Shown here: positions 59,350 through 64,000 of the stretch, piece by piece
How positions within the stretch are numbered: the first letter of the stretch is position 1
Layout: every line of letters begins with the position of its first letter
Source of the DNA: JACMQX01 sp044225675
GTDB taxonomy: Bacteria > Pseudomonadota > Gammaproteobacteria > Burkholderiales > Burkholderiaceae_C
Length of the DNA stretch: 64,000 bases
Reading direction: 5' to 3'
NCBI GenBank assembly: GCA_044225675.1
Contig: JBGAIH010000029.1
Span: 3,552-67,551, forward strand
Translations under genes and position numbers: made by a program
The notes under the pieces: generated by a model
Told to the model about the DNA's origin: nothing
Seen by the model: only the letters and a program-made list of their open reading frames with translations
The model's database searches: none

Positions 59350-60164
59350 GCCGGCTCCGGCTGGCGCCGCGCCTGCAGGCTGACGGGCAGGTGAGCGGCA
59401 AACAGCCACGGATGGGTAATGGGTGCCATGTGGCCTGCCCCGTCGAAGCGCACCGGCAGCGACTGCGGCAGCAGGTCGCACAGGATCTCGGCCACCTTGC
59501 GCGTGCATTCGGGCGAGGCCGAGCCGCTCGTGATCGTCACCGGGCACAGGATGGTGCGGAAGTCGCGCGGATCGGCGGGGTCTTCGAGCACCGACTCGTA
59601 TTCGAGCGCCACCTTCAGGATACGCGAGCGCAGCAGCTCGCGGCGGTCGGGGTTGATCCGGTCCCAGCTTCCGAAGCCGCACCAGAAGTCCACGAAGAAC
59701 GCCGCCGCCTCGCGCGTCTTCATCGTGCGGGCCATCTCGACGACGCGCTGGCCCGCATGGAAGACCGAGTCCGTCAGCCGGCAGTGGCTCGGGAAATGCC
59801 GGAGCAGGGCAAGCCGCACCGGCTCGTGCAACAGCAGCGACAGCACCCGGCGCGGATGCCGCATCGCGATCTCCAGCGCCACGGCAGCGCCATACGAATG
59901 CCCCACGAGGTGGAAGCGCTCCACATACGGCGGCAGCTGCGCCAGCACGTGCGCCGCCTCTGCGGCCAGGTCGATCTTCGTGTCGATCCGGCCCTCGAAC
60001 CTGCCGTAGCCCGACAGGTCGCAGGCGTGCAGGGCCACGTCCGGCGCCAGATGCTGCGACAGTCCGCGCCACTGCGAACTGTCGTAGCCGCTGCAATGGA
60101 GCGCGACGAGGACGGGCGGCTCGTCGCCGGCATGCATTTTGATGGTGTCGATGTAGCTGCTCAT
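59340..60164 (-). CDS. Alpha/beta-fold hydrolase
   Basis: 274 residues. The nucleophile elbow is GHSYG (S90), the oxyanion segment is ALHCSGYDSSQW (21-32), and the catalytic His is in GAGHMAPITHP near the end. The fold covers esterases, C-C hydrolases and haloperoxidase-like enzymes; the substrate is not known. The ATG at 60164 is chosen because the frame upstream lies in the box-containing promoter region shared with the hypothetical gene at 60370. Convergent with the histidine kinase gene and overlapping it. Confidence 0.87.
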   Translation of the reverse strand: MSSYIDTIKMHAGDEPPVLVALHCSGYDSSQWRGLSQHLAPDVALHACDLSGYGRFEGRIDTKIDLAAEAAHVLAQLPPYVERFHLVGHSYGAAVALEIAMRHPRRVLSLLLHEPVRLALLRHFPSHCRLTDSVFHAGQRVVEMARTMKTREAAAFFVDFWCGFGSWDRINPDRRELLRSRILKVALEYESVLEDPADPRDFRTILCPVTITSGSASPECTRKVAEILCDLLPQSLPVRFDGAGHMAPITHPWLFAAHLPVSLQARRQPEPAYA

Positions 60165-60234
60165 GGGTTGGGGGCGAAGGCCTCGCCGCACTGGAGTTCG
60201 GTGCGTGACCTTAAGGCTCACACGGGGCAGCACC

Positions 60235-60311
60235 AAAGTGACTTTAGCCACTTCTACCCACTTAAGTCACACTTTGCGCGAGTGGCTTGCGGGGACATGA
60301 CTTTGGTCCTG
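60235..60311 (+). promoter_or_regulatory. Clustered TGACTTT boxes in the divergent hydrolase/hypothetical promoter
   Basis: AAAGTGACTTT (60235-60245) begins a dyad GTGACTT...AAGTCAC (60239-60270), and the exact 15-bp box lies at 60297-60311. The box is 58 bases from the ATG at 60370. The gap between divergent genes is only 205 bases. Confidence 0.6.
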
Positions 60312-60369
60312 TCGACGCAGGGCACCGAGGTTTCACCATCCGTGCCATCTACACAAACAGGTGGTGACT

Positions 60370-60894
60370 ATGTCCAAACTTCTCGGTATCTGGCCCACGA
60401 TCGGCAATGGGCGCCTGAGCGAGATGGCGACTGCCATCGAGGATCTGCTGGGCGAATGCGAACTCGAATGCGAGGCGGCCGTCAGCCGCATTTCGGCCAA
60501 CGATCAGAAGGGCTACCTCGTCGAACTCAAGACCCGCGTCGAACTCGACGCGCCTGCGCTTCAGGCCATGCGGGTGTACCTGGCGCCGCGCCTGAGCAAG
60601 CTGCTGGGCGAGCGCGTGTCCGCGCGCCGGCTCATCGTCACGCAGCGCCTGCTGGCTGCGCCGCCGATGGCCGTGGGCCCGGAAGAAATGCGCCGCGAGA
60701 TCCGGCGCGCCCGCGGCAGCCTGATCCATGAACGGCGCGGCGGCGCGGTGGGCGAGGCGTCCTCGTCCTTCTTCGGCATCGACGGCCGGCCGGTTCGCAC
60801 CGGCCTGGACGTGGACGACCAGAGCGACGCCAGCTCCGAGTTCATGCGCCTGACGACGGACTACGAGCGCTCCAACACCTACAAGATCCAGTAA
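60370..60894 (+). CDS. Hypothetical protein, 174 residues
   Basis: Unrecognised cytosolic protein. The N-terminal half is helical with an acidic patch (LLGECELECEAAVS), the centre is Leu/Arg-rich, and the end is an acidic, low-complexity stretch (DVDDQSDASSEF). No signal or anchor. The start is the ATG at 60370; two GTGs just upstream are alternatives. An exact TGACTTT box lies 58 bases upstream. A globin gene begins 46 bases after its stop, probably in the same operon. Confidence 0.7.
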   Translation: MSKLLGIWPTIGNGRLSEMATAIEDLLGECELECEAAVSRISANDQKGYLVELKTRVELDAPALQAMRVYLAPRLSKLLGERVSARRLIVTQRLLAAPPMAVGPEEMRREIRRARGSLIHERRGGAVGEASSSFFGIDGRPVRTGLDVDDQSDASSEFMRLTTDYERSNTYKIQ

Positions 60895-60940
60895 GGCGGA
60901 ACCGCCAGCCTGCCTGGCGCCACCTCCAAGGACCTCCATC

Positions 60941-61468
60941 ATGACCGAGCAGCAACTGCGGATCATCAACGAGTCGTTTTCGCTCATCGTGCCCCTCGGG
61001 GACGTGGCGGCCACCATGTTCTACATGCGCCTGTTCGAGACGCACCCCGAGCTGCGGCCGCTCTTCACCTCCGACATGAAGATCCAGGGCCGCAAGCTGA
61101 TGGCCACCATCCAGACGGCCGTGGCTTCGGCGCGCAATCCCGAGGTGCTCCACGCCGGGCTTCAGGAGCTGGCACGCCGGCACGTCAGCTATGGCGTGCG
61201 GCTGCAGCACTTCGAGGCCGTCGGCGCCGCGCTGATCTGGATGCTGTCCGAAGTGCTGGGCGAGAAGTTCACCCGCGAAGTGCGCGAGGCCTGGACTCAG
61301 CTCTACAGCGAAATCACCGGCGTGATGATGCCCCTGGTTCCCCAGGAAGGCGCCGTCAGGCCCCGCCGCGTCGCGGCACCTGCCAAGCCCTCGCGGTTTC
61401 GCAGGGTCCTGGCCTGGTTCACCGGCGGATCCGCCCGGCGCGCGCCGGGCCGCCGCAGTTCCATCTGA
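60941..61468 (+). CDS. Single-domain globin
   Basis: 175 residues, Vitreoscilla/flavohemoglobin-type globin. The proximal His is H81 in RRHVSYGV, Q49 stands at the E7 position and Y28 at B10, the usual pair that binds O2 or NO ligands. There is no FAD or NAD domain, so it is a stand-alone globin with a basic 35-residue tail. It could store or sense O2, or remove NO with a partner reductase. Lies between two TGACTTT-box-linked genes. Confidence 0.88.
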   Translation: MTEQQLRIINESFSLIVPLGDVAATMFYMRLFETHPELRPLFTSDMKIQGRKLMATIQTAVASARNPEVLHAGLQELARRHVSYGVRLQHFEAVGAALIWMLSEVLGEKFTREVREAWTQLYSEITGVMMPLVPQEGAVRPRRVAAPAKPSRFRRVLAWFTGGSARRAPGRRSSI

Positions 61469-61476
61469 AACACACC

Positions 61477-62538
61477 ATGAAGCCTCCGATGAAGTACTCA
61501 CGATTCCTGCTGCCCGCCGCCATGGCCTTCCTGCTGCTCGCTGCGGGCTGCTCGGGCGGCGGCGAGGAAGACGCCTCCTCTCCCGCCCCCACCAACGCCA
61601 CCGGCGAGCCGGCCGCACCGTCGCCCGGCACACCGTCGGCCGGTGCGCCCACGGGTGCGGCCATCGACTCCGACAACTCCCAGCCGACCGACACCGTCGA
61701 CCCCGACGCCGACACCCAGGTGGCTGACGACGGCGTGCTGGACGACGCGGCGCAGGGCACCGACATCGACCCCGCCACCGTCACCGTCACCACCTCCAAG
61801 GTCACCTTCACCAACTCCGCCGGGCTCCTGCTGGACAACAACACCCTCTTCATGCCCGACCAGTTCGTCAAGACCCGTGGCGCCATCATCATGATGCATG
61901 GCTGCTCCGGCCCGGGCTCCTCGCTCTACACCCGCTGGGGCCAGGCGCTCGGCAGCCTCGGCTACATGGTCCTGCTGGTCGACAGCTTCGGGCCGCGCGG
62001 CTCCTCGTCGGAGTGCGGCAATGGCTCGGGCGGCATCAGCGAGGTGGACGACCGGCCCAAGGACGCATTCGCGGCCTATGACTTCCTCGTCAACAACCAC
62101 CAGGCCGGCCGCGTGGCACTCATGGGCTGGTCGCACGGCGCCTCGACGGTGCTGGCCACGCTCTGGCAGGGCCAGGAACGCCAGGTCTTCCGCGCGGGCT
62201 ACGTCTTCTACGCCGGCTGCGGCCTGTGGAACAAGATCGCCGAGCCCTACCCCTATGCGCCGTTGTGGATGCACCACGGCGACGCCGACACCACCACCGG
62301 CCTGGCTTCGTGCGCCACGCTCGACAGCAAGGAGAGCACCAAGGGCGCCGGCCGAATCGTGCTGACCACCTATGCGGGCGCCGGCCACAGCTTCGACAAC
62401 GCCTTGAAGAAGGAGTCGGGCGGCACGGTGACCTACGGCTCGGCCAGCGGCCGCGAACTCACCGAAGCCGACTGGAACGCCAAGCTCGCTGCCGATGAGG
62501 ACGTCCTCAAGCAGATCGCGGCCCAGATGGCCAACTGA
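61477..62538 (+). CDS. Dienelactone-hydrolase-like lipoprotein
   Basis: 353 residues. A lipobox LAAGC puts the lipidated Cys at 25. A Ser/Pro/Asp-rich linker follows (26-100), then a dienelactone hydrolase-type alpha/beta domain with the catalytic S219 in GWSHGAST, an Asp in HHGDAD and a His in GAGHSFDNA. It is expected in the periplasm or at the surface. Substrate unknown. It begins 8 bases after the globin stop and is probably cotranscribed. Confidence 0.86.
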   Translation: MKPPMKYSRFLLPAAMAFLLLAAGCSGGGEEDASSPAPTNATGEPAAPSPGTPSAGAPTGAAIDSDNSQPTDTVDPDADTQVADDGVLDDAAQGTDIDPATVTVTTSKVTFTNSAGLLLDNNTLFMPDQFVKTRGAIIMMHGCSGPGSSLYTRWGQALGSLGYMVLLVDSFGPRGSSSECGNGSGGISEVDDRPKDAFAAYDFLVNNHQAGRVALMGWSHGASTVLATLWQGQERQVFRAGYVFYAGCGLWNKIAEPYPYAPLWMHHGDADTTTGLASCATLDSKESTKGAGRIVLTTYAGAGHSFDNALKKESGGTVTYGSASGRELTEADWNAKLAADEDVLKQIAAQMAN

Positions 62539-62575
62539 CTCCAAAACAGGACAACGCCCTTCAGGGAGGGCCAGC

Positions 62576-62601
62576 GCGGCGCCTGACATGTCCGGCGCCG
62601 C
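62576..62601. promoter_or_regulatory. Near-perfect 26-bp palindrome between lipoprotein and regulator genes
   Basis: Arms GCGGCGCC and GGCGCCGC flank the inner palindrome GACATGTC; only one base pair mismatches over 13. There is no T run, so it is not a clear terminator and may be an operator of the response regulator gene (109 bases downstream). Confidence 0.5.
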
Positions 62602-62709
62602 AGCCACCTTTCTTGCGGGAACTCGATGCCGATGCTAAGCTTTACTGAAGGCTGGTCCGCCAGCCGCTCGTTGGACTCATTGAGGGCGCGTGGGGGCGCC
62701 CCATCGCCC

Positions 62710-63315
62710 ATGGATACATCCGTGCTGCTGGTCGAAGACCATGATCTGGTGCGCTTCGGCCTGGCCACGCTCCTGCAGTCGAGCGTGTTCGGCTCGGTGC
62801 GGGTGCTCGAAGCCGGCAGCCTCGCGCAGGCGCTCAGCCTCTATGCCGCGCACGAGACCGACATCTCCCTCGTCGTGCTCGACCTCAACCTCACCGACGT
62901 CAAGGGCCTCGCGGCGCTCACCGGCTTCAAGGCCCGCTACCCGCAGGCGCGCATCGTCGTTCTTTCGGGCAGCGTGGACGACGCCATCATGGACGAGGCC
63001 CTGGCCCTCGGTGCCGAGCGCTTCCTGCACAAGTCCAACGACGTCGAGCGGCTCGGCCAGGAACTGCGCGACTGCATGGCCCGCACCCAGGACGCGATCG
63101 ACGTCAGCTCCCAGATCGGCTCGCACCGCAGCAAGCGGCTGAACCTCTCGCAGCGCGAGCTGGAGATCCTCGACCTCGTGCTGCAGGGCTGCTCCAACCA
63201 GGAGATCGTGGACGCCACGGGCCTGAAGATCGGCACCATCAAGAACTACATCTCGGGCCTGCTCGTGGTGTTTGGCGTGACCTCACGCTCCAAGCTCGTG
63301 AGCCTGTTCCACTGA
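62710..63315 (+). CDS. LuxR/NarL-type response regulator
   Basis: 201 residues from the ATG at 62710. The receiver domain spans 4-120 (ED9-10, phosphoacceptor D58 in VVLDLNLTD, Lys in FLHKSN) and the LuxR helix-turn-helix about 137-195 (LSQRELEILDLVLQGCSNQEIVD). It is shorter than, but clearly related to, the regulator at 32309. No sensor gene is adjacent; the hybrid kinase at 57523 is the closest. It is the most likely local DNA-binding protein to read the TGACTTT boxes; this is inferred. Confidence 0.9.
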   Translation: MDTSVLLVEDHDLVRFGLATLLQSSVFGSVRVLEAGSLAQALSLYAAHETDISLVVLDLNLTDVKGLAALTGFKARYPQARIVVLSGSVDDAIMDEALALGAERFLHKSNDVERLGQELRDCMARTQDAIDVSSQIGSHRSKRLNLSQRELEILDLVLQGCSNQEIVDATGLKIGTIKNYISGLLVVFGVTSRSKLVSLFH

Positions 63316-63342
63316 CCCGAGGCGCAGCAGCCCCGGGGCCGG

Positions 63343-63909
63343 TCACATCAGGCTGTCCATCGGCCGTGTGTGCTCGAAGTCGCGCGGACCCAGCGCCGCC
63401 ATGGCTTCGTCGCTCTTGGCCAGCAGCAGATTGAGCTCTTCGCGCCGCTCATAGACGCTGGCCGCTGCGGCGTTGGCGCGCTCGGCCTTTTCCTTTTCGA
63501 CCCACTTCTTGGCCACCGGCATGGCCGGGCACTCGGACTCGTCGCGCGGCGCGAGGATCCAGTTGATCCCCACAAGCCAGTTGATCGCACGCGGATCGCG
63601 CGCCAGGATGCACTGGCGGATGCTCTTTTGCAGCGCGAACGAGCAGTCCAGCAGCTCCACGTCCCAGTGCTTGATCGCCAGCGTCACCAGAATGGCATGG
63701 CCGCGCGACGACGTCGGCGTCACCGAATGGAAGCACACCCAGCCCAGCGGCACGCCACTGCGGTGCAGCACGTCCTTGAGCGCCGACTTGACGAACTCGG
63801 TGCGCAGGGCGGTGAGGTGATGGCTGTCGCCCTGCGTGGGCACCGGCGCGCGCTCCTGCGACAGCGCGGCCACGCCGGGCTTGCGGAAGATACGTTGGAG
63901 GATGGACAT
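63343..63909 (-). CDS. Hypothetical protein, 188 residues
   Basis: Unrecognised cytosolic protein: a basic N-terminus, a central beta-rich part with TLAIKHWDVELLDC, and an Arg/Glu-rich helical end. No signal or anchor. It may follow a partly visible upstream minus-strand gene whose stop is 3 bases away. Weak resemblance of its central segment to the 141-residue protein at 50395 is noted but not established. Confidence 0.7.
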   Translation of the reverse strand: MSILQRIFRKPGVAALSQERAPVPTQGDSHHLTALRTEFVKSALKDVLHRSGVPLGWVCFHSVTPTSSRGHAILVTLAIKHWDVELLDCSFALQKSIRQCILARDPRAINWLVGINWILAPRDESECPAMPVAKKWVEKEKAERANAAAASVYERREELNLLLAKSDEAMAALGPRDFEHTRPMDSLM

Positions 63910-63912
63910 GGG

Positions 63913-64000
63913 TCAGCTCCGCGCGGAACGGCTGTGCGCAGGCCGCGCGGCGTGCCTGGCGCAGGCGGCCGGCAGGGCGGAGGGGTGGGCGGAGGGGTGG
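63913..64000 (-). CDS. Possible 3' end of an upstream gene, cut by window edge
   Basis: One minus-strand frame is open from the edge to a TGA 3 bases upstream of the next ATG. The 29 visible residues are Ala/His/Arg-rich and begin with a repeated HPSA. The tight spacing suggests a real gene; the composition could be noncoding. Confidence 0.35.
   Translation of the reverse strand, partial: HPSAHPSALPAACARHAARPAHSRSARS
63977..64000. repeat. Exact 12-bp tandem duplication at the window edge
   Basis: GCGGAGGGGTGG occurs twice in tandem and may continue beyond the window. In the partial minus-strand frame it encodes HPSA repeats. Confidence 0.85.

Noticed and set aside
56854..60096. Long minus-strand open frame antisense to pilE and the hybrid kinase
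   Set aside because: Same GC effect. It also overlaps the real alpha/beta hydrolase in a different frame, and shows no recognisable domain.
60297..60330. Sigma-54 promoter reading of the TTTGGTCCTG box
   Set aside because: A GG-N10-GC arrangement fits one copy only; the other two copies have N8 and N11 spacing. Three exact boxes without the -12 element do not make sigma-54 promoters.
50395..63909. Homology between the hypothetical proteins at 50395 and 63343-63909
   Set aside because: A short stretch of similar hydrophobic pattern near the middle was noticed, but identities are too few to claim relationship by eye. A profile comparison would decide.
1..64000. tRNA, rRNA, CRISPR array, transposase or phage genes
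   Set aside because: I looked on both strands and found no cloverleaf-like sequence, no regularly spaced repeats of 24-40 bases with unique spacers, and no DDE or integrase motifs. The 30-bp repeat at parA is tandem without spacers.

Overview
The window is GC-rich, densely packed bacterial chromosome. Its gene content points to a beta-proteobacterium of the order Burkholderiales, most like the family Comamonadaceae. The evidence is the DUF2244-coxB-coxA-cox11-DUF2970-coxC-SURF1-ctaA-ctaB-sco oxidase operon, the comF/bioC-like divergent pair, the spoT-rpoZ-gmk-yicC block facing a Ser/Thr kinase-PP2C-rph-rdgB-hemW operon, and an IclR-regulated pcaIJF set. I cannot name a genus. I recognised no tRNA, rRNA, CRISPR array, insertion sequence or prophage. 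Both edges cut through genes.

Layout. 1-6.0 kb (minus strand): MoxR ATPase, a small membrane protein, a GNAT acetyltransferase, a CoxE-like VWA protein, then tamA and the start of tamB. 6.1-7.8 kb: diheme cytochrome c with a terminator, a DUF1841 protein and a small membrane protein. 7.9-11.6 kb: IclR regulator divergent from pcaI-pcaJ-pcaF, with a perfect 9+9 bp dyad between them. 11.9-22.4 kb: miscellaneous metabolism and transport (EamA, dehydrogenase, FMN reductase, TSUP, Kef antiporter plus KefF-like partner, orphan ParA, MaoC hydratase, trmL, comF, BioC-like). 22.5-32.3 kb: caa3-type cytochrome oxidase and its assembly factors. 32.3-34.6 kb: an orphan LuxR-type response regulator, a pseudopilin and greB. 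34.7-43.4 kb: spoT, rpoZ, gmk and yicC (minus) and kinase, phosphatase, rph, rdgB and hemW (plus). 43.5-48.0 kb: CaiB transferase, two small proteins, an RRM protein with an unusual leader, a transglutaminase-like protein and a DUF2130 protein.

48.2-63.9 kb looks accessory. It holds a secreted propeller/DUF11 protein and a type IV pilus minor-pilin operon (fimT/fimU-like, pilV, pilW, pilX, pilY1, pilE). These are followed by a hybrid histidine kinase, an alpha/beta hydrolase, unrecognised small proteins, a single-domain globin, an esterase-like lipoprotein and a second LuxR-type response regulator. An exact 15-bp sequence containing TGACTTT occurs three times here, each copy pointing at a gene start, alongside several degenerate copies in palindromic settings. 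I infer that these genes share a regulator that has not been named.

A second pattern runs across the window. At least six genes carry short tandem duplications (11-30 bp units) that overlap or abut their stop codon. In parA and the Kef gene the stop differs by one base from a sense codon in the neighbouring repeat units.
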